Origin: Flammula alnicola | Taxonomy: Eukaryota; Basidiomycota; Agaricomycetes; Agaricales; Strophariaceae | Direction: 5' to 3' | DNA length: 64,000 nucleotides | NCBI GenBank assembly: GCA_015499995.1 | Contig: JADNRV010000016.1 | Span: 1 to 64,000, forward strand | Shown here: piece after piece, positions 23,111 to 36,000 of the stretch | Layout of the letters: each line of letters opens with the position of its first letter | Numbering within the stretch: position 1 is the first letter of the stretch | Translations under genes and position numbers: made by a program | The notes under the pieces: model-generated | What the model saw: only the letters and a program-made list of their open reading frames with translations | Database searches by the model: none | Told to the model about the DNA's origin: nothing

Positions 23111-24465
23111 TGTGAGTTGGAAAGTTGACTGTCGGGATATCAGAGGGGTAATCTACGTGGCTTATAAGCAAAATCAAACGGCCACTTAAACTCAGGGACG
23201 TACTTGGTTATAGAACGAATTATCCAGGGTTCGTCTATGAGAAGCTTTTCAGGCAAATGCTTCTGATACGAATGGTGTCAACCAACTGGTAGAATGCTAG
23301 AAAATGGAATAGCATAGCAAGGGAACGAAATCAATTCGTTATCAGTCGGTAAAGAAGACATAAATACCTTCAATCCAAGAATATCCTCCAACCTGATTCG
23401 CAGGATTGACTAAGCATGAGATGTTCTAGGAGTAATTTGGAAGTGATGGGAACTGGGACCTGGGTTGTGTCGTTTATGTAATTGCTATCGGGATCCAACT
23501 GTTCACTGCAAGAGATGTTCAGAATGAAAAGGGAGGTGAGTCTGGAGTCACGAATACTGACTTATGTGTGACAGACTTAATGATTCATATGCTCCAAAAC
23601 TTCCTTTCGGCGATGAGGGAGAACCGGACGAAAATTGCCGAAATTCGGAGGATATGTAAACCTATAATTTTGGGCGATAAGTACTAAGTACTTGTTAGGT
23701 CGTGGTAACAGTAATGGCAAGCAACAGGAGAAGTCAAGGATTCGTCAAGCTGAGACGCATACACAGGTGATACCGAGGTGATACAGCAGAGTTCGCCATT
23801 TCGGCTAGCGCTCTGTTCCGAATCCCGATTCGGCTGTACCTCAATATGTGTGACAATGTGACCGTAGTCCACGTGAGGCGTCGCGTCGCGTCGTCGGAAA
23901 ATTTGTCACCAAGTCAAAATTGACATCTCTATGCGTATATTTGAGATTAGTATGTACTGTAAGCATGCGCTTTTAATTGTGTAAATGCAAGCTGAGATAG
24001 AGCAGGTTTCATCAAGGTTTTATGTGAGGTATAAAGTAAGCATATGAATCCTTAAATGACGAGCGTCTGTCACGACTCAAGAGAAAGTAATAAGGCAACA
24101 TTTGTACAAGTTTGGGATCAGAATCAGATGTGATATCGTTTCATTCAAGCCTTTATGTCTTTAAGTATCCTGGCGCTAGGACTCGGACTCTGACTCGAAA
24201 GCTCGGGGGGCGCTCGATGTGTGTGATGATTGCCTTTTATGGCCCTATAACCTCCGCGATCATGTGGTTCGCTGCGTTTGTTTGTGAAACCCAGCCGCCA
24301 AATTGGAACTCAAAGCAAATTGGAAGAGAAACCCATGTGCGGTTCCCCAGATTGTACATTGGCATTCTCGTAAACGAAAGGATCTTATCGTGAGCGCACT
24401 AAGGCATGTTTCATGTTCGCCCGGTCAAGCTTAGCTGACTTTTTAAAACCAAACCATTGTAGACC
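23111..24465. other. 1.35-kb region between divergent genes, no gene seen
   Basis: Probable promoters for the divergent MFS (minus) and CHORD-like (plus) genes. Short open frames (minus 23684-23872, plus 24112-24393) show no family signature. Confidence 0.4.
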
Positions 24466-25120
24466 ATGGCCCAAATTCCAAACGAGGCTGAAGTAATCGA
24501 CTTGACTGGCCTTTCGGATTCGTCGGAGTCGGATGGTGATAACGGAGGAGATGAAATAGAAGAGGACGGTGAAGAAGCAGGCTCTGAACAGGGCTCTGAG
24601 GCCTCCGAGATAGAAATCACATTAAATGCGGAGACCCGCGCTCAACTTCAAACGGCCATTGCCACGGTCTCCGAAACGCGCCTTCGTCAGTTGCTGAAGG
24701 CCCTGGTCGAAACAGAGGTCATGGTAGAGGCGACGCTCACCAGGGAGCTTGTTACCCTTAAGAGAGGGACACAAGATATAGTGCCACGTTGGGAGGTGTG
24801 CGTCCACTGCGATGAAGAATTTGACATCAATATTCTTCGCGAAGACAGTGAATGCATTTTCCACCCAGGTGCGCAAAAAGTCTTCTTTAATATGATTTTC
24901 AGCGTCTCATTTGCTCTCAGGAGAATTGGTGGCCTCTGAGATGAGTTTCGTGGACTGGGATTCTGATACTCACGGACCAATCGACACGCCGGAGAACCGA
25001 GACCAATATCCAGAGAACTTCACATGGACTTGTTGTGAAGAAGACGGACGATCGTCTGGTTGTGTACGAGGAGAGCATAAGCCTGCTGTTTCTAGAAAGA
25101 GGAAACGCGTCGAAGAATAG
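24466..25120 (+). CDS. CHORD-like zinc-binding protein, 200 aa
   Basis: Two exons, 24466-24868 and 24921-25120 (52-base intron), giving 201 codons including stop. It starts MAQIPNEAEVIDLTG with a very acidic segment, then a helical LR..LL.AL.ET region. The C-terminal half has the ligand order CVHCDEEFD, CIFHPGE, FTWTCCEEDG, GCVRGEH, which parallels the CHORD zinc domain (C/H ligands, HPG turn, W-x-C-C, GC-x(n)-H). The basic tail SRKRKRVEE may be a nuclear signal. Only one CHORD-like unit is present, unlike Rar1/CHP proteins, which carry two. The immediate downstream gene is a paralogue. Role unknown; the CHORD assignment is by motif spacing only. Confidence 0.65.
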
Positions 25121-25607
25121 TTTTGAACTGCTTTTGTGTGAGACAGCTCCAGATTCTCGTCCAGTCTTGACTGAGGAGTTGACTCAGGATTATGGCTATC
25201 CTCTCAAACAGCCCATGACGCACCTTCATTCTTATTCTTGTCTCTGTTGTTGCTTCATTTCTGGAAACCATCGAACCATCCCGTTAGCGCCGTTTTTAAC
25301 ACAATAAGAATCGCCCAACTCGTCACTCGTGCCTAATAACGCCCCGAACAGATCATTCGGAACGGGGGCCTGTGCGAGCGCCGCGCTCTAATCATCAAAC
25401 AACAAAAAGATATTCTCGGTTATTTAATTTCGAATTCACGCCTCTGCGCTCAATATAAACCATCCCGGCCAGCCTTTCAATTTCTTTTACATTCACACCC
25501 TCGCAGCTGCCTTGCAGTCGTGTGCTCAACCGAGCCTTTTCAAACGCATCCATGCTTCTTGCGAGCAAATGAAATTCATGTCCCATACGCTTCCAACAAG
25601 GTTGGAT
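25121..25607. other. intergenic, promoter region of the next gene
   Basis: No feature seen except the upstream in-frame ATGs (from 25512) of the following gene. Confidence 0.4.
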
Positions 25608-26367
25608 ATGACCTCGCTTACCTTATCTCCCTTTCATGAACGCGACTTCGATTCCCCTTCGCCTTATCCACCGAGCTCTCCGTCCACCGACTCCTCTGAT
25701 GTTGAAAGCGTTGCCCATTCTCTCAACACTGGCCTACGATCTTCCATTGCCGCTCTCCCCGAATCGAAACTTCGGTCGATCATCGTTAAGTTGGCTGATA
25801 GTAACCCCCGCTTTCAACACGCCATCATGAAAGAATTGGCCTACACTCATGCCATCGGAGATTCTCCACCAACGACACCTACGATGTCAAAACAACGCAA
25901 ACCGCGTCGCAGGAAGACACGCCGCAATTGCAAGAACCTCTCGGTTGCAGCAACACAAGACTCATTCGAACAGAAACGAAGAGCATCTCCGTCATATGTG
26001 CCGCCTCAGGAAGCGTTCGCGTATCATCCAGGTACGCTCACCCTCGTCATTATAAGCACTCAGTCCTTATTGAATGGAAATAGGACATCTCGACGAAGAG
26101 GTATACGAATTCCTTTCAAGGACTGCGGACGAGGCTGCGTTCAAAGTTGTGCGGACCATTGCCATGTGGAGTTGCTGCGACGAAGACGAATGGAGTCCAG
26201 GATGTGCAGTTGTACCTTATGCGAATCCCGCAGATCATGAACGGGATGAACGGATCATGATTGAGTTCTTTCATCCAGACGTCTTACCAGATTCCGATCT
26301 CGAACGAGGGTACGAGGACGACCGGCATGGTTCGTTTGCTCGTTTATCAAAACACGAAGAGTCGTGA
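25608..26367 (+). CDS. degenerate CHORD-like paralogue
   Basis: Two exons, 25608-26031 and 26084-26367, in frame across a 52-base intron (235 aa). An in-frame ATG at 25512 would add 32 residues; MTSLTLSPFHERD at 25608 was chosen because the upstream codons look non-coding. The Ser/Pro-rich N terminus is followed by LRSSIAALPESKLRSIIVKL, matching the helical segment of the preceding gene. The zinc part keeps AYHPG, MWSCCDEDEWSPGC and a following His, but the initial C-x2-C pair and the Cys before HPG are missing. A basic KQRKPRRRKTRRN stretch suggests nuclear or nucleic-acid contact. The intron sits at the same place (inside the HPG glycine codon) in both genes, so they are tandem duplicates. 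Confidence 0.65.
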
Positions 26368-26849
26368 CGACTTTTTGACTCGATGGTCGCATTACCGCAT
26401 TGCAGTTTATATCATGATTATTCTCAATCCTCTTTGGCGTACTTCGTTCGTCTGTCAAAGAAGCTTTCTTTATATATTCCTTCATGAATTATAACACAAA
26501 TCATATCTTCTCACTGAATATACGTATGTAGGTGTGCGAGCATTGTCGCGAGGAGCTGTGCGGGATGTCATGCGATATGCTCGCGAGGCATGCTGGTGGA
26601 ACGATGGCACTGTCGCTGCTGGCCTCAAGAAAGCGATATTTCAGGCACACTCAAAAAGTCGTATCACCAGGGTGTCGGTGTGTGGACAGGGGTTAGGAGG
26701 ACTTAAGGACGCCAAGTCATTGATGTGATGCATGAAGCTGAGCGAGGAGTCGCCGAGGACCATGAATCGGTCCATGATGGATTCCCTATGTCGTGCCGAT
26801 ACGCGAGGGTCCAGGCTGGCTCGTTCCATCCTGCTGATAACGCAAAGGA
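26368..26849. other. intergenic, convergent 3' flanks
   Basis: No gene recognised; short overlapping open frames only. Confidence 0.4.
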
Positions 26850-28483
26850 TCAGATGGAAATGGACTCACTAAACGATAAAATTAGACACACCATCAAGTG
26901 AACGTCTATCACTGATCTAGGAGCGCTCTCCAGATCATGGGGTACTGTTGTAGAGCGGATCGTATCTGAGTCTATGATTTCTCTCGCACCGCCCGTAGGA
27001 TCAAACAAAACAGGTTCCAGCGACCTCATTTCAGGTAAATTCGGATTCTGCCCTCCTTCGAGGTTAATGTGAGCGAATTTGCGGAGATGGATCAGCATGC
27101 GAGAAGTCACGATGCCTATTGCTGCATGAAACGGGCTGGACAAATTTCAAAACGTTGCGAGAAAAAAATCTGTATAACTGACACATACCCGAATCCAAAC
27201 CATGGTATCCGTGTGGCACCCTGCATCATTAGATTGTAGTTGCATCACCTGAAGACTGGCAAATACGACTTACCACAACCATCAAGTTATTAAAGATCAA
27301 AAGACATCCGGCACTACGATAGCGTTAGCATTCTTCTTTCCGTCCAAATTAAATGGAAATGAAGTAAACATACACGAAGAAATAGAGAATATGCTCATAG
27401 AGTAGAACGGCTGTAAGCGAGGACCTATCGTTCAACTTTGTTTTTGCCGCAGTAGACACAACGCCCTTGTACGCCACAAAGCCAAAGAGGACGAGCTCAA
27501 AAAGGGTCGCTATAGTTGCATAATTAACCTAGATGTGGCGATGAAATACTTAAGGCGAGACGCACCAGGAATCCACTGTGCCCATTGACTGCCGCCGTTG
27601 ACCGAAGGACATCCGATGAGAGGCATGTGTATATCATTGGCAATCAATTTACTTCGGTTGATCGTATTCACCACCATGATCCATAGAAACAGAACGATGG
27701 AAATAGTGAAGAGAATTCCGTTAAACAATACAACCTGTTTCAATGAGTTTCACGTGTACAGGAATAAGCTGAGGAATGCGCTCACTCTCTTGGAGCGGTT
27801 GAAAAGAGCGTAGATACGCAGCTGCATAATGATTTCGACGGACCAGAGGCTTATGGCACCTGCTATCCGCGTTGTTGGATCCACGGCAATACAGCTACCC
27901 AGCTCTCTTAGCTTAACCGACTTCGTAAGTTAATATAGTGTAATCTTACAGTGCATGACTGGGTACGCCTCGAATGGAAAACCCGTGTATTTGAAGGGTA
28001 TCAAAAGCGACAAGAAATATCGTATAATAGCGAATCTAATATCGCAACATGAGCCAGCAATTCGAGCCGCGGTGGAGACAACATACCCAAAAGAACATGA
28101 ATTTGCCGAATCCTGGCTTCTGCCGCTGAGGACGATATGCTTAAAACACGGGATATATGGTTGACATGAGTACTAACCCACATGTAGGTGACCTATACAG
28201 TATTTTCTCTCTAAGTGACAGGGTAAATGGTGGAAAGGTGCAGCCTAACGTACCTCATCCTCCAATGTAACGACTAACGTGTCCGGTTAGAGACGGAGGC
28301 AGCAGTTGGATTAGTTGAACCTACAGTAATCATGGAGAACCCAGACCAAGGCGGCAACTACGCAAGATGAGTTTTACGCATCCACAGTTGACGGAGTTCT
28401 GAATACTCACGGACAACATACAGAGGAATCAAATTTAGCTTATACAGCTGTACGAAGTCTTCGTCCTCGCTGCCATTAAACAT
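26850..28483 (-). CDS. DUF6533 seven-helix membrane protein
   Basis: Spliced minus-strand gene starting MFNGSEDEDFVQLYK at 28483. The DUF6533 signature is read across introns: DTLVVTLEDE, then VTYMW, then RQKPGFGKFMFFW, then IRYYTIFLVAFD. Later segments are the family-typical IIMQLRIYALFNRSKR, VVLFNGILFTISIVLFLWI, ATLFELVLFGFVAYKGV, LLIFNNLMVVV and the cytosolic tail beginning FHAAIGIVTSRMLIHLR. DUF6533 proteins are abundant in Agaricomycetes, have about seven hydrophobic helices and no established function. Exon ends are hand-placed and some short exons may be off by a few bases. Confidence 0.8.
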
Positions 28484-29835
28484 TGTCGTAAAGGGAATTA
28501 AGAGAGATTATGAGTATCGCGTTAAAGTCTGTAGGGAGTGGGGCGTCCAGCGCTCGAGGAGCCGCCATATTGGAGAGGGGGATTTATATGGTTTCCGAGA
28601 TAAACTTCATGACACAGCAAATCTTGTGCCTGGAACGTAGTCGGGTGCATTTCCGGGCATTCCCTCGCGTGCCCGGAGGCCGGCAAGTCAGATCTGACCA
28701 AAATCATGTAGCAAATATAAGCTCACACGCGGCACGGCCCGTCGGCGTAAACGTACATAGGCTCAGACTCCAGAGTCACTATACAGTATACGTACCTGAT
28801 TTAACAAAGGAATGCTGGTGTTTTCCTATGAATCAATCGCGTTCCTCCGATGTCTATGTAAGTTGATATTTTCTGTCCATCCATACAGCCTTCGCCGAGA
28901 TTTTAAGTTTTTGGCACTCACTTGTCATCCAAGCGGCAACTACCGCACTGCACTACTGTCGGAAGCTATTTATAAACTCATGCAATTCCAGGACACGTAA
29001 AGCTCAAGCTTGCCCAGCGTTTATGACATGGAAAACAAGCGATCAAGCTAAGCAAAGAAGGAGAGAGTTTTTTATTGGAACCAAGCTGGAACTTCTTTCC
29101 CAAAGCCGCTGGCATACCCAAGTGACTTGAGGCTTTCAACTCCGGCCTGCGCAAACAATCCGCGTAGCGGAGCGCTGGGTGTCACAATTGACGCCCTACT
29201 AGTACAAGAATGTATTCGCCAATCTGCTCCAATGAGTTTGTAGCCGACGGGTCGGATGTGGAACTGAAGCCGAGTTTATATCTTCCGAGACTCCGATTAG
29301 CAAGTGCCCGTAATATGATTAAATGGAGTTGATAGATAAAGATAATCGCCAGGGTTTCGAATGTGAAGTCAGAAGATCTACTACATATAAACTTAGAATG
29401 TCGACGCAAGGGCGCGGCAAATATAGAGACCAAAATGTAGGAGAAATCGATGTAGGACAAGTGATGCTCACAGTTGTAGGTGCTCGGAAAAGTAAATTCG
29501 ATGGTCCAATTTTATATACGCCAATGATGTGGGCCCGGGTCGTTTAAGGCAAAGGACTCAGAAGAGGGAATGTGCCGTATTACGACCATTGTGCGCTTCA
29601 GAAAGGTTTCGACTTGCTTGAACCAGTGGCCCTCAAAGCGAAGGATGCCACATTGTCTATGTGCCACCCGAGTATTTAAGCGTCGACGGAATATAAAGTC
29701 GATAGAGATTCGCCTCAATCCTAACGGACGTTACCAATAGCCAGGTTGGTTTAACTTTATTCGTGTTTCTGCTTTTCAGGTTTCTTACGTTCTGTTCAAA
29801 CGAAGCAACTACATAGCAGTCAGGTGGTCGCGAAT
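28484..29835. other. 1.35-kb region without a confident gene
   Basis: A minus open frame (29182-29460) has a hydrophobic piece (FTFETLAIIFIYQLHLIIL) that could be a relic of a DUF6533-type gene. The expected upstream helices are not found. Other frames (plus 28510-28866, plus 29323-29547) look spurious. Confidence 0.3.
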
Positions 29836-30791
29836 ATGCATCGGTCGCGAAATGGATTACGACTCCCTCAACTCGACTTAAGCCGAGCAGGACTTCCGAG
29901 CTTCACATTCAATACCAAAGGTAGTCGACACGTCGAGCCCATCCCATCCAGCGCTCGCAGTGCAGAACTTGCGAATTACGGTCCATATGTCGGGGATACG
30001 GTATGTCTATCTGCTCTTTATTCCTTTTAGGCTCGATCTAATTCTTTAACCTTCGAAGGGCACGACTACTTTACCTTCTACCAAGTCTCCATTGCGCAAA
30101 AAAAGTAAAATTTTCTCCTCTGCGCCGTTTGAAAATATAAAAAGCCAATATTCCGGAGACAAGGACATCCAAAGTCTGAGGGTCCTAAAGAAAATGTCGT
30201 CAAGGTATTTCCGTCCTTTCAGAATTTATGGCCCTATAATTTTAACGCGAGAGCTTCAGAAGGGATCTCGGTGAGGGCGGATCTGAGAGCAAAGCTCGGA
30301 AGAAAAATAATCAAGGAGCTGCTCTTCAGCCATGCTCCGAAAAAGAGGATATCAAAGAACGTAGTGAGAAAATGCGGGCGTCACCATCTGGCGCTATACA
30401 GTCACCAGTACCATTCAAACCACCTGCAACACAAGTAGCGGACTCTACCTGCTATGTATTCTCACCACCACCCAGTGGCTCCACTTATTTAAAACCCAAT
30501 TTCGACTCATTTCCCAGTGAACCGACATATTTCTTTACATTGGAGGATCGGTATCAATATCCGAAGTCCGCAACAGCTCGCTCTATAGGACAACTTGTTC
30601 CTGCCGACGTTATGGTCGAAAAGGATTCCGATGGACCCGACTATCGTTGTAACATCGCTTCCCCCAGACAACGCTCCGTCTTTCTCGAGGATGAAACTCT
30701 GGACACCCTGCTAGACTCGGAATGGAATTTTCAGGAATCTACTGTACGTTTGCAGGATTTGGAAACATCCTTTTTGGAATTGGATGATTGA
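29836..30791 (+). CDS. hypothetical Ser/Pro-rich protein, 280 aa
   Basis: Three exons, 29836-30000, 30059-30204 and 30260-30791, join without a stop (843 bases) through introns of 58 and 55 bases with good GT...AG ends. It starts MHRSRNGLRLPQLDLSRAG. A Lys-rich middle (GGSESKARKKNNQG) is followed by a Ser/Pro-rich part and an acidic end (LQDLETSFLELDD). No known domain recognised. A donor-like GTACGT lies at the STV codons near the end, so the gene could continue into the next unit. Confidence 0.6.
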
Positions 30792-31383
30792 CATGTTGTA
30801 GAGACACTGTCATCGTGTGTTTCATAAAATAATTACTTACGCGTATAGAGCCTAGCATTCTGTATGATTTTCATCATCAAGTTGTCGTTGAGAGTGCCCA
30901 TAACGAACAATAGGAGCAAATACCGCGTTTGAGAGCACGGTCAGGTGACTCATAATCTGATTTTTTTTGCGGTCCGAGACTCCGGAGCCTGTTTTTTACT
31001 TACGTGCCACTACTCAGGCAATGATCCTAAGGTATCTTAACCGTTTCGCAGCATTCTCTGCTAATAATCTTAATCTTCAACCTTGATTTACGCTTAGACC
31101 ATGAAGGCCTTATTCACCATTCCGGGAGTACCTTTCTTTCGGAAATTTACTTCGTGTTGCCTAGGCCTGCCATTCTTTCTACCGGCACAGGGTCCCCTCA
31201 AAACTCTATGTTGGGCCAATACTTAACGAGAAATGTCCCTGTATCCGACCACGAGGGTGTATACGTGCCACCTGTCTTTCGCTTCCCCCTCTCTCACACC
31301 ATCTCCTCGTTTTCGCGGAACTATACACAGATTCGCCCTGTTACTCGCCTACGACATTTGTTTTCCTGAACGTCACCTTTCAG
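30792..31383. other. spacer between two unrecognised genes
   Basis: May contain the undefined 5' exons of the following gene (open stretch at about 31154-31369) or an intron linking the two. Not resolved. Confidence 0.3.
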
Positions 31384-32634
31384 GACCTGGAATCAGCGAC
31401 AACCCTTGCCACATGTTTAAGGAAAATCTTCGAGGTGTGTCATAATTCTACAACACGGTAGATCTCTACAGTACTCATCGACATAATATATTATCTAAGA
31501 CGGACGTGTAGTTCCATTGGGTGATGAAGACAATGGATATCAAAATACCACTGGTTCCCGACGGCTGGAAGAAAGTTCTCGAGCAGCGTTCAGCAACGTG
31601 CAACACGTTCTTACCGATTCCAACCCCACGGAACATGGAACACATACCCATCTCGGCCGCTATCACAACGTTAAGAAGAAGAGACCATTTCTCGTGCCAG
31701 AGGCAGAAGTCTGTGTTTACGGTCCTGATCGCCAGCAGTGGCCCTCCATAGAAGCATCTGCATCAACTTCGAAAGTCAAAATGGACGATATGGTTATTGG
31801 AGCACGCGACGACCTCGAGGTAGAGGAAAGCTTGGCCAAGGTAAGTTTCACATCGGCGTCTTGTCCCAAAGCCACTTGTTCAGACTGACCTCATGATAAT
31901 TGTAGCTATCTCTGTCGAACACCTACCCTCTATTTGAAGACAAGCCCGATGTGGCGACGTGGTCAAAACTCAGCGCAAAGGCAGTAGTTCCCAATCGCCC
32001 ACCTTCCTCGTGTGGGGTGCAGGTTGTGCCACCCGACCTTTGGCAGCAAAATAGCGCCCCCGAGTCTAAACATGATAAATCGCCCATGCAATCTATTGTG
32101 TCTACGTTTCTGGAAGAATTTCAGTTGCTGGCGGCCCAGCCTGCCGATCGTCTTGCGAATAAGCCATTCACTGGCCTGTCGCTTGACTTTCTTGATGATG
32201 GAGAAGGAAAGGACAATTTATCGGGGTATCAGGAACAACTTGAAGGATTCTTTCCTTGTGTCCAAGAGCAAGCGTATTCTATGACTTCACCTGCAATGCA
32301 ATTCATCTTTCCAGAGCAGCCAGGGGTTCTGGAGCTGTCGCAGATGCAGACAACCGTTCCCGAAATACTGTTTCAATCCAACCCGCCGTCCTGGGAGCTT
32401 TCTTGGGCTTCTGATCCCGAGTCGCCTATTGAGGCTTCATTCGACACGCAATGCGCCATACGCATGGACATCCAACTAATCTTTGACAGGCATAAACGGA
32501 TTAGAAAGCTCAATGAGAACGCTGCAGTGGTTCCTTCTCACTTCAACCCCCTCAGAGGCACAACTCATTCCGACCACTGGTCGAGCGTGGTCGTCGAACG
32601 TCTGAAAGAGTTAAATTTCGACAAGAAAGTGTAA
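31384..32634 (+). CDS. hypothetical protein, 5' end unresolved
   Basis: Exons 31384-31434, 31512-31840 and 31906-32634 keep one frame. The second intron has a clean GTAAGT donor and TTGTAG acceptor. Encoded segments include SGPGISDNPCHMFKENLR, MVIGARDDLEVEESLAK, STFLEEFQLLAAQPADRLA and RMDIQLIFDRHKRIRKLNE, ending ELNFDKKV. It is acidic, with many aromatic-poor linkers and one helical segment. No family recognised. The first exon and start codon are not determined. It could be the 3' part of the gene at 29836. Confidence 0.5.
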
Positions 32635-33076
32635 GTCCTTCGTCGGTTATGTTAATATGACAAGCTCCTGACATGCCGTATATTGATAATGACAATAGCA
32701 GCAGACGCAGCAACAGGGTTCACTACTTATCGTTGCTGTATGGCCGAGTCTTTCGTCAGCCAGGTGGACGCAAAATAATTTCGCCTTATCACAAGAAAGT
32801 CTGACTGCCATCGAAAATAAACACCTGGAATGACACGTACTCGATAACAACTCCCTGGTGTGCCATTTCGTCGACAACCATGCCAAATTGAGTCGTACTC
32901 CTAAAATGAACATATTTTCCCCCTTGTTCGAATCAAACCATGTCAGCGATCCTATATATACAACCTTAGGTAGGTACCAATTCCTAGTCAGATTCCGTAG
33001 ACGTATCCTTCCATAGTCGAATGCCAATATAGCTCTCGATGAAAACAAAACCAAAACACTTTCCCCATAAAACCCC
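32635..33076. other. convergent 3' flanks
   Basis: A minus open frame extends here from downstream of the urease stop but looks non-coding. Confidence 0.4.
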
Positions 33077-36000
33077 TCAGAACAAATTGTACAACTTTGC
33101 CAGTGGCAAGGTCTGCGCGGGCGCGATATCCGCCAGTTCTCCATCAGCACGGACTTCGTAATTCTCTGGATCAACACGCATCTTCGGCGTCGCGTCATTC
33201 CACTTCATGTCTTTCTTCGTGACGGAGCGGCAGGCGCGCACTGGCTCGCAACGCTTTGACAGTCCATAAGATCCGATCGTACCCGACTGGATGGATACTT
33301 GGGAGACAAAGGCGACCGAGTTGAGTGCTGCGGATCCTGGCTTGGATCCCCACATCGGCTTGGAGTAGAAAGGCTGAACAGACGGGATCGAGGCATTGGC
33401 GTCGCCCATCTGTTATAAATAGAGCAAGAGTAATTCGTTAATGAAAGTTATTTATGCATCAGATGGATAGTAACGAACCTGTGCCCAAGCAATGACGCCT
33501 GATTTCAAGACCATTTCTGGCTTCGAGCCAAAGTTCTCCGGTTTCCAAAGAACGAGATCTGCTAGCGTGCCGACAGCAACATGCCCGACAAGGTGACTAA
33601 TTCCCTGAGTAATGGCTCTACAAAGATCCCAAAATGAGTGATGGAAGGCTATGCGTATTTATCAAGATCGACGTACGGATTGATGGTATACTTGGCCACA
33701 TATCTCTTGACTCGGCCGTTATCTCTGCCTTCACTATCACCAAGAGACGCCAGAGGACCTCGGAACTCGCGAAGCTTGCTGGCTGTCCTCCAAGTGCGAC
33801 TGACGACTTCTCCAACGCGGCCCATAGCCTGAGAGTCAGAACTGATCATCGAAATAGCACCAGTATCGTGGAGAACATCTTCGGCGGCTACAGTCTCTGC
33901 CCGAATACGCGATTCGGCAAAGGCAAGATCCTCGGGGATGGATCTATCAAGATGATGGCAAACCATGAGCATCTGTATACGCAAGCCTTTGTCAGAAAGT
34001 TCGTAACGTTGACAAAGGTGGTCCTACATCAAGGTGTTCATCCAATGTGTTGTTGGTAAACGGTCGCGTTGGATTTGTTGAAGATGGAAGGACATTTGGT
34101 AGACCACAGACAACGATGATATCAGGTGCATGGCCACCGCCTGAATGAAAGTAAGACATCGTCAAGTTGAATCCCAGGCAAAAAAAAAGGGTCATACCAG
34201 CTCCTTCAGTATGGTATGTGTGAATTGTGCGGTTTCCGAAGGCAGCGATCGTGCCTAGAATATCCTTCAGGACGCAAATCGACCAAAATTAAACAACGGC
34301 TTACTCTCAACGAAACCACTCTCATTCAAGGTATCCGTATGAATATTAACCTAATCAAAACTGTCAGATCTCTCACTCACCTAACAAATCCTGGAACCTA
34401 CCTGAACATCATATTTATCGCCCACATTCAAGCAATTAACGATCGCAGCGGGCGTCGACCCCCAATCCTCATGCAACTTCAACCCGCATGCACCCGCTTT
34501 TACGACTTCCTCGAGCGCTGTCGGACCTGCGTCATTGCCCTTACCCGTGAAACCAAAGTTCATCGGCAGACTATCAGTCGCAGCAAGCATATGGCGCATA
34601 TAAAACGGACTAGACGTGCACGTTGTCGCGTTCGTGCCAGCACTTGGCCCTGTGCCACCGCCGATCATGGTCGTCGTGCCCGCCGCGAGCGCTTCTTCGA
34701 CCTGCTGTGGGCAGATATAGTGGACATGGCAATCGATCGCGCCCGCGGTGACAATGAGCTTCTCTCCTGCAATCACCTCCGTTGATGAGCCTATGATGAG
34801 AGAGGGATGCACGTTGGCCATCACGTCTGGATTGCCAGCTTTGCCAATTCCTACGATGACACCATTTTTGACACCTATATCTGCCTATTTTCGACGTTAG
34901 TAGAGCCCTCTGTGTTAAACTGGGTAGCTTATGCACCTTGTAAATGCCTGACCAGTCGACGATAAGAGCGTTCGTAATAACAAGATCCAGGGTCTCATCG
35001 GATGACCGATTGGTGGCTTGACCCATTCCCTCACGTATAGTTTTACCTTGTGAAAAGACATAAGTCGAGTTCAAAAATAAATGTGGGACATAAACTACCT
35101 CCACCGAACTTTGCTTCATCACCATAGACAGTCTTTCAAAGAGAAATGAGAAAAAGATCAAAAATATATGCGCGGACATCATCACCTCATCATGCTCAAC
35201 CTCAACCCACAACGCCGTGTCGCCAAGGCGAACGCGATCGCCAACAGTAGGACCGAACATTGAGATATACACCTCTCTCCCAATGTTCGTGTCTTCGGCG
35301 ACCTCGAGCGCTCCAGGTTCGGGTACATGCGCGAAGCCTTTCTGGACTAAACCTGTGATGATCTCGGCCGTCCTTCCAAGGTCGACGACTCCAGACGCAA
35401 GGTTGTTGCCTCCAGAGATAACCTTTGCACCTGCAATTGAAACGAGGGTAACAGTTTTCACATCTCCGGGCTCAAATCGCACCGCGGTTCCTGCTGGGAT
35501 GTCCAGTCGTTTTCCATATGCTTTGCCGCGGTCGAAAGACAGAGCCGGGTTCGTTTCGATGAAATGGTAGTGCGATCCGATCTGCGTGTAAACACGAAAC
35601 GATTAGGGCTGCAAGAATTGAGTATCAAGGTGGAGGATACTCACTTGAATAGGTCGATCGCCGTTGTTCGTTACACGGAGCTTGATACGCTCTCTGCCCC
35701 TATTGATGACGATGCGCTCCTTTTTGGCAATGATAGCCCCAGGAACTTTCTCCACAGCATATTCCGAGATATCCACCACTGGAAATGCACTCTCCTGGGG
35801 TATAGGTAGGAAAGATCCGTATAAAGCAGCCTCAAGGTTTCCGGACTCAGTACAGATAGGATCATGAACTGTCACTAGAAACACGCTAATCCTGTCATTT
35901 AGGATTTTCAAACGTGAAACATAACCTCAGAGACGCACCCATCTGGAAACGTTCCTTCAACTTGGATTTCGTGCAAGAGAGTCGGGACACTTGGGAGAAC

